64,000 nucleotides of DNA from Lentilactobacillus senioris DSM 24302 = JCM 17472 (GTDB lineage Bacteria > Bacillota > Bacilli > Lactobacillales > Lactobacillaceae), in the NCBI RefSeq assembly GCF_001436555.1, contig NZ_AYZR01000008.1, positions 550,506 through 614,505 of the forward strand, written 5' to 3'. Positions 27,389 through 35,856 of this stretch are shown piece after piece. Every line of letters starts with the position of its first letter. The stretch's first letter is position 1. Made by a program: the position numbers and the translations under genes. The notes beneath the pieces were generated by a model, which saw only the letters and a program-made list of their open reading frames with translations, was not told the DNA's origin and did not search any database.

Positions 27389-28924
27389 TCACATTCCTTT
27401 CACGAATTGTTTAACAATGACTGAATCACTTTCATATGGTACATCTTGGTTATTAATTTTTTGGTAAGGATCATGACCCTTACCTGCAATTACTACCAGG
27501 TCATCAGGGGTACTCATTTTAATTGCCTGTTCAACTGCCGTTTTACGATCAGCCACATATTCATGCTTAACAGCAGTATTTTGAATGTTATCAGCAATTG
27601 TTCTAGCAATTTCAGCAGGATCTTCGGTCCCCGGATCATCGACAGTCAGCAAAGCAACATCAGCTGATTCACCAATTGCCTTGCCAATTCCATAACGACG
27701 ATCTTCACCTTTGTCCCCAGTGCTACCGGTTACCACGATAATTCTACCATTCGGAGCTTGAGATTTTAAATATCCCAATAAAGAGTGAAAACTAGCATAA
27801 TTATGTGCATAGTCAACGTAAACAGTTCCATGATTATTAGTTTCGTATGTCTCCATTCTACCAGGAACCACGGTGGACTGTAACCCCATTCGGATATCAT
27901 CTTGGCTTAATCCTGAAAGAGCAGACGTAATAATTGCTGCAGTTGCATCTACTTCATTAAAATCACCAGGAAGACTCAATTCGTACTGCCCAGTTAAATT
28001 CAATTGTTTAGCCTTTTCGCTAACTGCTGATACTGAAATAACATTGTCGGTTAAAGTATCGCTGATTGCTTCAAACTCAACGTCTACGGGGATATTATCC
28101 GTAATTTCAGCACCTTTGCGAGCAAATAAATAAATATCTTCTGGTTGAGAAGTGGCCTTAGCTGCACCATAAATATCACGTAAATGCTGAGTTTCCGCAT
28201 TAATTACACAAACTTTGGAATTAACTAATAATTGCTCTTTACAATGGAGATAATCAGCAAACGTTGGATGTTCATTTTTACCCAGATGATCAGGTGAAAT
28301 ATTCAAGAAAACGCCAATGTCATATTTTAAATTGTAAACACGGTCTTTTTTATAAGCTTGAGAAGAAACTTCCATAACTAATTGTTGCATTTCATTATTA
28401 ACAGCTCGATCCATATTTTTAAATAGATCTAATGATTCCGGAGTTGTTAAACTTGATTTAAAGGTATCATCCATTTTATTTCCCACTACCGTATTAATAG
28501 TTGAAAATAAAGCGGTTTGGCCCGTAAATCGTTGTTGCATAATGCTATTAGTGAAGTATGCAGCCGTCGTCTTCCCCTTGGTACCGGTATACGCAATAAT
28601 ATTTAACTTATTTTGCGGAAAATCATAAAATGCCGCTCCTAAGACTGCCATTGCTTGTTGAATATTAGTAACTATAATTGCTGGTAAGTTAGTCTCATAA
28701 CGCTGCTCACTAACGTAAGCTTGAGCTCCCTTAGCCTGAGCGGATTCTAAAAATTCAACTTTAAAGTTTCCTTTGCAAAAAAACAAAGTTTGTTCTGTTA
28801 CTTGACGAGAATCATAGGTTACTTGAGTAAAGTCAGCACCTAGATTAGCACTTAAATCACTAGTAACTAACAAGTTATGTTCTTTTAACAAAGTTAAAAT
28901 CTTACCTACATTAATCTGAGGCAT
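27389..28924 (-). CDS. murE: UDP-MurNAc-L-Ala-D-Glu--L-lysine ligase type MurE
   Basis: MurE adds the third stem residue. The 511 residues show the Mur ligase ATP loop (YTGTKGKTTAAYF), the central-domain lysine motif region and a C-terminal domain. Where meso-DAP enzymes have DNPR this one reads DDPGTEDP, which fits an L-Lys enzyme and matches the D-Asp ligase next to it. The start at 28924 is set by AGGGTGG eight bases upstream. It lies between asnB and aslA. Confidence 0.93.
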   Translation of the reverse strand: MPQINVGKILTLLKEHNLLVTSDLSANLGADFTQVTYDSRQVTEQTLFFCKGNFKVEFLESAQAKGAQAYVSEQRYETNLPAIIVTNIQQAMAVLGAAFYDFPQNKLNIIAYTGTKGKTTAAYFTNSIMQQRFTGQTALFSTINTVVGNKMDDTFKSSLTTPESLDLFKNMDRAVNNEMQQLVMEVSSQAYKKDRVYNLKYDIGVFLNISPDHLGKNEHPTFADYLHCKEQLLVNSKVCVINAETQHLRDIYGAAKATSQPEDIYLFARKGAEITDNIPVDVEFEAISDTLTDNVISVSAVSEKAKQLNLTGQYELSLPGDFNEVDATAAIITSALSGLSQDDIRMGLQSTVVPGRMETYETNNHGTVYVDYAHNYASFHSLLGYLKSQAPNGRIIVVTGSTGDKGEDRRYGIGKAIGESADVALLTVDDPGTEDPAEIARTIADNIQNTAVKHEYVADRKTAVEQAIKMSTPDDLVVIAGKGHDPYQKINNQDVPYESDSVIVKQFVKGM

Positions 28925-28944
28925 TCTATCAACCACCCTAGTGT

Positions 28945-30825
28945 CTAAACTTGTGTCCGATGAACTAAATCAATCGTTTTTTCGCTAGTATCTTCTGGGA
29001 AGTATACTTGGTACCACAAAATAAAGGTGTAGATAGTAAAGATCTTTTGCATATTAGACTTACCATTAGAATGTTCGTCAAGTAACCGATCCAATTCCGC
29101 AGTATTAAAGAATTTTTCAGCAGTATCAGAATGGAAAGTTTTCACGATTCGTTCATGATACTTAGGATCGTTAATCCAACTTGCAATTGGTGATGGGAAG
29201 CCCATTTTTTCCTTCAAAGCAGTTTTCTTAGGTAATTGCCGTTCAGCAGCAGTTCTCAAAGAAATCTTAGTTTCGTCAGGAGTAATTCGGGTGTTAACCG
29301 GCATTGTAGCAGCAAATGCAGCCACTTCTTTATCAACTAATGGAGTCCGAACTTCTAAAGAGTTAGCCATCGACATCCGGTCTGCCTTGTGCAAAATATC
29401 GAATGGTAGCCAAGTATTAATATCGAAATACTGCATTTGAGTCATTTCGTCCTTACCAGCCACATCATCAAAGATATGTTGAGTGTAAGCACCAGAATCA
29501 CGATTTAAACTAGGATCTTTAAGGACTTTATTTCTATCGTCATAGTTAAAGACATAGTTAACCCGGTAATAACGTTCACTCAATGGTTGAGCACCACGAA
29601 CTAAGAATCGTTTACCGTGGAAACGAGGCATTTTACCAGCAACAGCTCCCAAAACTTTTCTAATTGGCTTTGGCACCATTTTTTGGTAGCGTTCAAATGG
29701 AATGGCTTCCAAGTAAGTATTGTAACCACCAAAGAATTCATCGGCCCCTTCACCAGATAAGGCTACTTTAACGCTTTCAGAGGTCCGCTTAGTTAAGTAG
29801 TAAAGTTGAATAGCAGATGGATTAGAAAGTGGTTCATCCATGTAATACATCATGGTTGGTAAAATATCGAAGTAATCGTCACCATTCATGTAAATTTCAG
29901 TATTCTTTTGCCCAATTTCCTTAGCAAATTCAGTAGACCAGCTTAATTCACTGTACTTAGAATTCTTAAAACCAATAGAAAATGATTGGATTGGTTTTAG
30001 TTTTGATGCTTCATTTAAAACATAACTGGAGTCAATCCCACTAGATAAGAAACTACCAACTTCAACATCGGCAATCATGTGGGCTTTAACAGAGTTATCT
30101 ACTAATTTTTCAATCTTATCAGCATCTTCTTCAACTGTTTGAGTTTCATCGATGTGATCGTAGTTAAACTTGTAGTAGTGGTGAGTTTCAGTCTTACCAT
30201 CTTTGTGTAAGAAGTATTGACCAGGTAAAACCTTGAATACATTCTTAAACATCGTTTCACTAGATGGAATAAATTCAAAGCTTAAATGAATTGGTAACAA
30301 GCTAAGATTTAATTCCTTCTTAAAGTTAGGATGTTCCAAGAATGACTTGATTTCTGAACCCCACATAAAGGTATCACCATCATCATAGTAATATAATGGC
30401 TTGATTCCAAAGTGATCACGAGCCCCAAAGACTTCTTGAGTCTTGCTATCATAGATAACAAACGCAAACATTCCTCGTAATTTTTGGAGCAGATCAGCAC
30501 CCCAAGCTTGGTAACCATGAATTAAAACTTCTGAATCTACATCAGTTCTAAAGTGGTAACCCATATCTTGTAGTTCTTTTCGGATTTCTTGATAGTTATA
30601 AATTTCACCGTTAAAAGTTAAAACCTTGGTTTCATCCTCGTTAAACATTGGTTGCTTACCGTGGGCAAGGTCAATAATTGATAACCGCCGAAATCCCATA
30701 GCTGCTTTGCCATCGGCGAAGTACGCTTCATCATCTGGTCCCCGGTGTTTAATCCGGTCCGCCATATGGTTAATCGTTTCCTCAGGCACATCTTCTTGAT
30801 TTACATAGCCGACAAATCCGCACAT
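28945..30825 (-). CDS. asnB: Asparagine synthase (glutamine-hydrolysing)
   Basis: A 626-residue class II glutamine amidotransferase: Cys2 is the nucleophile (MCGFVGYVN), the N-terminal domain ends near residue 210, and the synthetase domain has the ATP loop SSGIDSSYV and LSGEGADEFFGGY. Family members make L-Asn. In Lactococcus lactis the relative AsnH amidates the D-Asp cross-bridge. Lying 20 bases upstream of murE-aslA, it may do the same here; this is inference from position. Confidence 0.9.
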   Translation of the reverse strand: MCGFVGYVNQEDVPEETINHMADRIKHRGPDDEAYFADGKAAMGFRRLSIIDLAHGKQPMFNEDETKVLTFNGEIYNYQEIRKELQDMGYHFRTDVDSEVLIHGYQAWGADLLQKLRGMFAFVIYDSKTQEVFGARDHFGIKPLYYYDDGDTFMWGSEIKSFLEHPNFKKELNLSLLPIHLSFEFIPSSETMFKNVFKVLPGQYFLHKDGKTETHHYYKFNYDHIDETQTVEEDADKIEKLVDNSVKAHMIADVEVGSFLSSGIDSSYVLNEASKLKPIQSFSIGFKNSKYSELSWSTEFAKEIGQKNTEIYMNGDDYFDILPTMMYYMDEPLSNPSAIQLYYLTKRTSESVKVALSGEGADEFFGGYNTYLEAIPFERYQKMVPKPIRKVLGAVAGKMPRFHGKRFLVRGAQPLSERYYRVNYVFNYDDRNKVLKDPSLNRDSGAYTQHIFDDVAGKDEMTQMQYFDINTWLPFDILHKADRMSMANSLEVRTPLVDKEVAAFAATMPVNTRITPDETKISLRTAAERQLPKKTALKEKMGFPSPIASWINDPKYHERIVKTFHSDTAEKFFNTAELDRLLDEHSNGKSNMQKIFTIYTFILWYQVYFPEDTSEKTIDLVHRTQV

Positions 30826-31002
30826 ATGCTGATCTCCTTTTAAATAGATAGATTGGTTTTTCGATCATTTGGTAACTGACCGCAAAATTTAAGTAGTCTT
30901 CATTTTAACAGATAATGGGCATTTAATACTAGTAGGATAACAATTTCTTAAAAAAAGAAGTTAATTTGCAGTTTACATTTTTGCTTTGGAAAATTATAGG
31001 TT

Positions 31003-31008
31003 ATAATG
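31003..31008 (+). promoter_or_regulatory. -10 box before the 77-residue protein gene
   Basis: A TATAAT box in the context AGGTTATAATGG sits 25 bases before the start codon at 31034. The hexamer 17 bases upstream is TTTTGC, a poor -35. Confidence 0.55.
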
Positions 31009-31033
31009 GAAAAAAGACCGAGGGGTGAGTTAA

Positions 31034-31267
31034 ATGAATGAAATCGTATTTTTCAATCCTGCAGACTCAATTGGCAATTTTCATGACTACAATGAAGCTA
31101 TCAAGAGCGCACAAATCTACAAAGAAAAAAATAACAACGAAGCCAAATCGGTTTTAGTCGTTAAAGGGGTAAATAAACCCGAATTTGAAATTTTCTTAGC
31201 CGACGACGTTGTAAATGATACCAATACTACCAACGGTGAAGCTTACAAAATTAACGAACGATTTTAA
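31034..31267 (+). CDS. Uncharacterised 77-residue cytoplasmic protein
   Basis: The gene has a clear SD (GAGGGGTGAG), an upstream TATAAT and a downstream hairpin, so it is very probably expressed. The protein is acidic and Asn-rich, with no signal or membrane segment (MNEIVFFNPADSIGNFHDYN at the start). I do not recognise a family. It has its own terminator-like hairpin before the next gene, a lipoprotein, so the two need not be functionally linked. Confidence 0.75.
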   Translation: MNEIVFFNPADSIGNFHDYNEAIKSAQIYKEKNNNEAKSVLVVKGVNKPEFEIFLADDVVNDTNTTNGEAYKINERF

Positions 31268-31293
31268 GAAAGTCCCCTGTTTTGGGGATTTTC
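31268..31293 (+). terminator. Terminator-like hairpin
   Basis: A ten-base stem (GAAAGTCCCC with GGGGATTTTC, one G-T pair) and a six-base loop directly follow the stop codon. The T run after it is weak, so it may be leaky. Confidence 0.6.
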
Positions 31294-31323
31294 TATTGTT
31301 TAATATTTGGAGGAATTATTTTT

Positions 31324-31818
31324 ATGAAAAAAAGAATCGCTACTCTAGCTGCTTTAGCAGCTATTCCCTTTTTCCTAGCTGCTTGTTCTTCAAGTAACAG
31401 CTCTAAGCAATCCAGTTCATCATCAGAATCAAGCACCTCTCAAACTGCCAAGAAGACTAGCAGTAGTAATAGTAGTTCCGATGCATCCATGGCTAACAGC
31501 ACTAGCCATAAGATTAACTGGAAAGGTGGCGTTTATACCACCAAATATTCTTTAAAACAAATGCAACGAAAATTCAACGTTCACTACTATACTACTAAGG
31601 AATCCAACAAAATCACTTGGTATCACAATAAATACATGGGATTAACTCGAGGAGCTAATATTAAAAATCAAGCCAAGGGAGTTAAGTCTACTCAAGGTAA
31701 AATTACCGATCCCACTAGCTACTACGCAGCATTCTTTACCTATAATACTAAGCAACAATTTCAAAGCAAAAAATACGTTAATCTAGAAGACGGTAGTTTC
31801 TACGTTCAAAGATTTTAA
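31324..31818 (+). CDS. Uncharacterised lipoprotein
   Basis: A 164-residue precursor with a lipoprotein signal (MKKRIATLAALAAIPFFLAAC) and lipidated Cys21. A Ser-rich linker (about 22-60) is followed by a compact basic domain rich in Tyr, Lys and Thr (from INWKGGVYTTKYSLKQMQ to the end) and no catalytic motif I know. The start is set by GGAGGA nine bases before the ATG. It is surface-exposed by inference; the family is unknown. Confidence 0.85.
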   Translation: MKKRIATLAALAAIPFFLAACSSSNSSKQSSSSSESSTSQTAKKTSSSNSSSDASMANSTSHKINWKGGVYTTKYSLKQMQRKFNVHYYTTKESNKITWYHNKYMGLTRGANIKNQAKGVKSTQGKITDPTSYYAAFFTYNTKQQFQSKKYVNLEDGSFYVQRF

Positions 31819-31864
31819 CTAAAATAAAAGGCCTGACTTTTTATAGTCAGGCCTTTTATTTTAG
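31819..31864. terminator. Bidirectional terminator between the lipoprotein and gls24
   Basis: A perfect 20-base inverted repeat (stem contains AAAAGGCCTGACT) with a six-base loop sits between convergent genes. Confidence 0.92.
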
Positions 31865-31865
31865 T

Positions 31866-32291
31866 TTAGTCATGTTCTTTACTCTTCTTTTTAGACTTAT
31901 CGCTGTTCTTTTGTTGCCATTCTTCTCTAGTCAACATGTCTTTAACATCTAACTTAACTTCAGTTACTTGATAACCGGTCATCAATTTAACCGCACTAGT
32001 AACTTTATTGGTTAACCGATCTAAAATATCATCGGCTTTTTTACCATATTCTAAAATCACAGCCATTTCGATTATTACTTGTTTTTGCTCGGCATCCAAA
32101 TCAATGGTTACCCCTTTTTCAGGATTGTCACTAGTAGTTAACCGACTGGAAAGATTTTCAAATACGTTACCTTGCAGTCCCAAAATACCATCAATTTCAC
32201 TTGCTGTTTTTCCGGCAATTTTTTCTAAAACTTCATCGTCAAATACCACCACTTGTTTAGGTTCTAATTTATTTGTTGCTTCAGTAGCCAT
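31866..32291 (-). CDS. Asp23/Gls24 family envelope stress protein (distal copy)
   Basis: A 141-residue Asp23-family (DUF322) protein with the usual core: FDDEVLEKIAGKTASEIDGI and then VIIEMAVILEYGKKADDIL. Asp23 proteins coat the membrane through the AmaP anchor. The start at 32291 is set by AAAGGAG eight bases upstream; a longer frame exists. It is the last gene of a five-gene minus-strand cluster with a second Asp23 copy, amaP and glsB. Confidence 0.92.
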   Translation of the reverse strand: MATEATNKLEPKQVVVFDDEVLEKIAGKTASEIDGILGLQGNVFENLSSRLTTSDNPEKGVTIDLDAEQKQVIIEMAVILEYGKKADDILDRLTNKVTSAVKLMTGYQVTEVKLDVKDMLTREEWQQKNSDKSKKKSKEHD

Positions 32292-32309
32292 ATGCGTTTC
32301 TCCTTTCAA

Positions 32310-32729
32310 TTACTTAACTTTATTTTCTGTGTCAACAGTTGAATTAGGCTTACCAGATGCTTGCGCTTGCCATTCTTGTTTGCTCATCACGTCGTCAACT
32401 TGTACATTGATCTCGATTACTTCTAATCCGGTTAGTCGTTCTAAATCTTGTTGTACCCGTTGGCAAACTTGTTGAAAGACTTGACGCATATCTTTACCGT
32501 ATTCGATTACAATATTGAGGCTAATTGCAACTTGTTGTTCTCCTACTTGTGCGTCCACACCCTGAGTAGGATCTGAATCGCTCCGAAATCTATTGCCTAA
32601 ATTACTTAGCATCCCGCCCTCTAGTGACAGCACCCCATCAACATTGCGGGAAGCTAATCCGGCAATTTTTTTAATTACATTGTCATCGAAAGTTAGTTTA
32701 GTTTGAATTTTTGATTTGCTATTATCCAT
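32310..32729 (-). CDS. Asp23/Gls24 family envelope stress protein
   Basis: A 139-residue Asp23-family protein similar to its downstream neighbour (TFDDNVIKKIAGLASRNVDGV, then AISLNIVIEYGKDMRQVF). It probably forms the membrane-associated Asp23 layer bound by AmaP. It lies between the DUF2273 gene and the second Asp23 gene, with short gaps on both sides. Confidence 0.93.
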   Translation of the reverse strand: MDNSKSKIQTKLTFDDNVIKKIAGLASRNVDGVLSLEGGMLSNLGNRFRSDSDPTQGVDAQVGEQQVAISLNIVIEYGKDMRQVFQQVCQRVQQDLERLTGLEVIEINVQVDDVMSKQEWQAQASGKPNSTVDTENKVK

Positions 32730-32743
32730 TTCAAAACGCCTCC

Positions 32744-32932
32744 TTAAGATTGCCTAGTTAAAAACTGTCCGATCTTTTGTCTTAAAGCACCCAGATCAAT
32801 TTTGATAAACCGTCCAATTAACCACCCCGCTACTCCTAAAGCAGCGACTAAGACAGCTGACCAAAATCCCTGAAATACCCAGACAATTCCTAAAATAATT
32901 CCCAAGACGGCTCCGATTAATCCGTTACTCAT
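32744..32932 (-). CDS. DUF2273 small membrane protein
   Basis: A 62-residue protein with a Gly-rich double membrane hairpin (MSNGLIGAVLGIILGIVWVF, then WSAVLVAALGVAGWLIGRF). DUF2273 proteins are regularly found between amaP and asp23, as here. The molecular role is unknown. Confidence 0.9.
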   Translation of the reverse strand: MSNGLIGAVLGIILGIVWVFQGFWSAVLVAALGVAGWLIGRFIKIDLGALRQKIGQFLTRQS

Positions 32933-32946
32933 ATCAGCACCCCCCT

Positions 32947-33492
32947 TTAAATCACGTTAACTGGACGTGATCTATTTACCGGAGTAATTTGGGTAACTGG
33001 CTTAACAACCTTCAAATCTAATTGGGAACTTAAATAATCAATAACAAACTCATTAATTTGATTTGCTAATTGTTCCACGTTTTGATTTTTAGTTGCTTCG
33101 ACTTTAATTTTGACTTTTGCTTTTTGATTACGCTGTAATTTAATACCCACTACCGGCGCAATTACATTGTATTTTTCAGCTAGTTTATACTTCAAATTTT
33201 TTTCTAAAACATGTTGAGGAACCTCTAATCTACCATTGGAGTCAGTCAATACTAGTTTAGGTCTGGTAATTGGTCTAAAAATGCCCAAGGCTACCAAGAC
33301 TAATCCCACTAAACCAATTAGTATCATTGAAACAAACCCTAGATAGCGAAGCCATTCTTGATTGTTTTCCGTAGTTTCTCTAAGCCATAAAGAAACTTTT
33401 GGAATGTCAATCCAAAAACCAATAAAATAAATTGAAGTTACTAGCAGAACAATACCTACAATGATAAATATTATCTTGTTGTATGCTCGCAT
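32947..33492 (-). CDS. amaP: Alkaline shock response membrane anchor protein AmaP
   Basis: A 181-residue protein with two N-terminal membrane segments (about 7-27 and 48-70) and a cytoplasmic alpha/beta domain resembling the Asp23 fold. AmaP ties Asp23 to the membrane in Staphylococcus. Here it lies directly upstream of DUF2273 and two Asp23 genes. The basic, poorly conserved C-terminus is normal for the family. Confidence 0.92.
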   Translation of the reverse strand: MRAYNKIIFIIVGIVLLVTSIYFIGFWIDIPKVSLWLRETTENNQEWLRYLGFVSMILIGLVGLVLVALGIFRPITRPKLVLTDSNGRLEVPQHVLEKNLKYKLAEKYNVIAPVVGIKLQRNQKAKVKIKVEATKNQNVEQLANQINEFVIDYLSSQLDLKVVKPVTQITPVNRSRPVNVI

Positions 33493-33504
33493 AAGAACAC
33501 CGCC

Positions 33505-33756
33505 TTATTTACTACGCATCCCAAATAGTGCAGAAACAATTAATACTAAAATAATTGCTCCCAGAATTGAAGGGAATAATGCCATTCCGGCTAAGCTTGG
33601 ACCCCAAGTTCCCAATAGGGTTTGACCCAACCACGAACCAATTAACCCGGCTAAAATATTAGCAATCCAACCCATGGAACTACCTCGATTGGTAACCGCT
33701 CCTGCAATTGCTCCGATGATTGCACCAACAATAATTGACCATAACCATCCAAACAT
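33505..33756 (-). CDS. GlsB/YeaQ/YmgE family stress membrane protein
   Basis: An 83-residue protein with three Gly-rich membrane helices (MFGWLWSIIVGAIIGAIAGA at the start). This transglycosylase-associated family is linked to stress tolerance but has no known activity. The start is set by GAAAGGAG before the ATG at 33756. It is the first gene of the Asp23/AmaP operon. Confidence 0.93.
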   Translation of the reverse strand: MFGWLWSIIVGAIIGAIAGAVTNRGSSMGWIANILAGLIGSWLGQTLLGTWGPSLAGMALFPSILGAIILVLIVSALFGMRSK

Positions 33757-33940
33757 ATATATCTCTCCTTTCAATTAATTCATTATTAATGATTTATCGT
33801 TATTATAGATTAGGTAAAAATAAAAGTGCAAAAAGAACGCTTTCACTTACTAAAATATAGCTGTTTCAACAAGCGTCTAATTTGATTTTCCTTACCACGA
33901 TTGAGACAATAAATATATAAATTATAAGGAGGTCACTGAT

Positions 33941-34159
33941 ATGGCATTAGACGATAGACTCGATAGTACTAAAGACAAGGTTTCAGGAAAAGTAAAAGAA
34001 ACCGAAGGAAAACTCACTGACGATAAGACTAGAGAAGCCCAAGGAAAAGCCGAAGGACTTCTTGGAAAAGCTAAAGATAAGCTTACCGATGCAAAGGAAG
34101 CCGCATCTGACGCAATCGATGACGCAAAAGAAAAATTAGATAAGAAAAATAAAAAGTAG
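33941..34159 (+). CDS. CsbD family stress protein
   Basis: A 72-residue, very Lys/Asp/Glu-rich protein with the CsbD repeat pattern (DKVSGKVKETEGKLTDDKTR, then AQGKAEGLLGKAKDKL). Members are induced by general stress and are probably mostly unfolded; the function is unknown. AAGGAGG precedes the ATG. It diverges from the GlsB/Asp23 operon, which suits shared stress control. Confidence 0.92.
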   Translation: MALDDRLDSTKDKVSGKVKETEGKLTDDKTREAQGKAEGLLGKAKDKLTDAKEAASDAIDDAKEKLDKKNKK

Positions 34160-34170
34160 TTTACTTTCTT

Positions 34171-34198
34171 AACCGCCTAGAAATTAGGCGGTTTTTAT
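34171..34198 (+). terminator. Terminator after the CsbD gene
   Basis: A nine-base stem (AACCGCCTA with TAGGCGGTT), a five-base loop and a T run. Confidence 0.88.
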
Positions 34199-34312
34199 TT
34201 TGGTCAATAATAATTAATGTTGTTATTGATCTCATTTAAATGGATAGTTATAATACTTTAAGTAAATTCATATTGTTAAGCTTAAATATTTATTATTCAT
34301 CGGAGGATTATT

Positions 34313-35458
34313 TTGATACATAAACATACCAAGTCGCCTTTTGCATTAATATTGACAATGCTACTTTCCGTTGGCTTATTAACAGGGTGCAGTGAACCTA
34401 GTACCGAAACCGCAAGAAACAATTCATCGTCTAGCCCAGTTAAAATTAGTGATACTAACCACTCGAAAACCACGGTCAACCAACTCAGTAAATCTAAGTC
34501 AAAGCAGAACAACTATCATTCAATCTTAACCAAGTTAATAAGTTATACTGATCAAGAATCAGCTGGCCCTACCCAAAATTACTATTGGGTTAATGGCCAA
34601 GCTAAATTGACCGGCTTTAAACATTTAAAAGCTGGTGACTATCGCTTTGCAGCTGATAGTCACGGAAGAGCTACCACGGCTAGAGCTGTCCTCACATATA
34701 ATGAATATCGTAACTCACAAGGTGGTCGCCAAGGCACTCCATTAGAGCCAGCTATGTGGCCTACCAATAAAATTGTGGCAATTTCGTATAGTCTAACCGG
34801 GCGTACTTATCATGGTTACCTCTATAATCGAAGTCATTCAATTGCTGATAGTTTATTAGGGGAAAAATCATACACTTCTGCAAATAACTTCACTACCGGA
34901 ACTCGTCCTCAAAATGTGGGGGCTGATCAGAATGGTGGTATGCGCTATGCTGAAGAACTAGCCGAAAACTATTGGAAAGAACATCCTAATACCGATCAAA
35001 CCATTAATTACGAAACTACTCCCCTTTACTACAACGACGAACCAATTCCACGAGGATCCGTGATAGAAATCAAATCTTCAGATAATGTTTTAAATTCTGA
35101 AGTGGTAGTTTTAAATTCGGTGGAAGGCATTAAGATCAACTATAACGATGGATCTGATAACGCTCCGATCTACCAAAAAAGTTCTAATGCGAATACCTCT
35201 AAAGAAGAAGAAACTACTAGTCGGACTGCCAGTTCTAACGACAATACCAACAATCAAGCTGCATCTGTCACTAATTCTACTCCCGCTCAAGATGAGGAAT
35301 GGACAGTAGCAGAGGCCGGAAAAGTTTATGTTTCTGAAAGTAAGAAGTATTATTCTCGCGTTACTAATCCGCAAAATTATACTTACGAAACAGTGGCTGC
35401 AGCCCAAGCAACTGGTGCTACTAAAGCCAGCCGTGGTAACCAATACGCTAGACCATAA
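34313..35458 (+). CDS. DNA-entry-type nuclease lipoprotein (DNA/RNA non-specific endonuclease, EndA-like)
   Basis: A 381-residue lipoprotein precursor (lipobox LLTGC, Cys26) whose middle (about 70-275) follows the EndA/NucA-type beta-beta-alpha-metal nuclease pattern. The active-site motif is Asn172-Arg-Ser-His175 in YLYNRSHSIADSLLG instead of DRGH, with the metal ligand probably Asn201 (TGTRPQNVG). A Ser/Thr linker leads to a C-terminal segment ending ASRGNQYARP. It would degrade extracellular DNA or process DNA for uptake. It starts with TTG, eight bases after CGGAGGA. Confidence 0.85.
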   Translation: MIHKHTKSPFALILTMLLSVGLLTGCSEPSTETARNNSSSSPVKISDTNHSKTTVNQLSKSKSKQNNYHSILTKLISYTDQESAGPTQNYYWVNGQAKLTGFKHLKAGDYRFAADSHGRATTARAVLTYNEYRNSQGGRQGTPLEPAMWPTNKIVAISYSLTGRTYHGYLYNRSHSIADSLLGEKSYTSANNFTTGTRPQNVGADQNGGMRYAEELAENYWKEHPNTDQTINYETTPLYYNDEPIPRGSVIEIKSSDNVLNSEVVVLNSVEGIKINYNDGSDNAPIYQKSSNANTSKEEETTSRTASSNDNTNNQAASVTNSTPAQDEEWTVAEAGKVYVSESKKYYSRVTNPQNYTYETVAAAQATGATKASRGNQYARP

Positions 35459-35496
35459 AAAAAGGAATCACGATATTTAATCGTGATTCCTTTTTT
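35457..35496. terminator. Terminator after the nuclease gene
   Basis: A 17-base inverted repeat (stem contains AAGGAATCACGAT) with A and T runs on both sides. It overlaps the stop codon of the small minus-strand ORF that follows. Confidence 0.9.
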
Positions 35497-35638
35497 AAAT
35501 AACTCTTCTTTTATCTTGTTCTGATCGCAACATTTGTTGATAGGCTAAAAATTCCTTTTTAGCCCAATCAGGAGCGTCTGCTTTAATAATTGTTTGTCCG
35601 TTGACGGTCACCCAATATTTAATTCCTTTAGGTTCCAT
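35495..35638 (-). CDS. Possible 47-residue protein
   Basis: A short minus-strand frame starting MEPKGIKYWVTVNGQTIIKA and ending in a basic helix. The amphipathic sequence (DAPDWAKKEFLAYQQMLRSE) looks like real protein rather than random translation, and it fills the gap neatly up to a terminator. The ribosome site is modest (GAGAGCTGGTG before the ATG). I recognise no family. It could equally be spurious. Confidence 0.5.
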   Translation of the reverse strand: MEPKGIKYWVTVNGQTIIKADAPDWAKKEFLAYQQMLRSEQDKRRVI

Positions 35639-35749
35639 TTAAGTCACCAGCTCTCTTTTATTTAAACGAATATTGTAGCACATTTTAATAAAAGGGATTG
35701 AAATAAAGCTTAGTACAAAAAATTGAGAGTAATGTTGTAGAGATTATTC

Positions 35750-35772
35750 ACAGGTTCGACGCCTGCTCGGGG
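35750..35772 (+). repeat. Stray copy of the tRNA-Leu 3' end
   Basis: These 23 bases match the 3' end of the nearby tRNA-Leu(CAG) (T-arm and acceptor strand, ACAGGTTCGA..CCTGCTCGGGG) with two mismatches, but in the opposite orientation. No tRNA body precedes it. It looks like an old attachment-site remnant. Confidence 0.6.
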
Positions 35773-35856
35773 ATTAAGATTGTAATAGTTAAAGTAATTA
35801 TGTATGCTTAAATTAATAATTAAGATATTATACTATATTTATAGGAGATCTACTGT

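Noticed and set aside
33836-33849. A catabolite-responsive (cre) site between the Asp23 operon and the CsbD gene
   Set aside because: AAAGAACGCTTTCA matches only the right half of the cre consensus, with mismatches in the left half.
35750-35772. A possible tRNA gene
   Set aside because: Only the T-arm and acceptor 3' strand are present; there is no anticodon arm or 5' acceptor.
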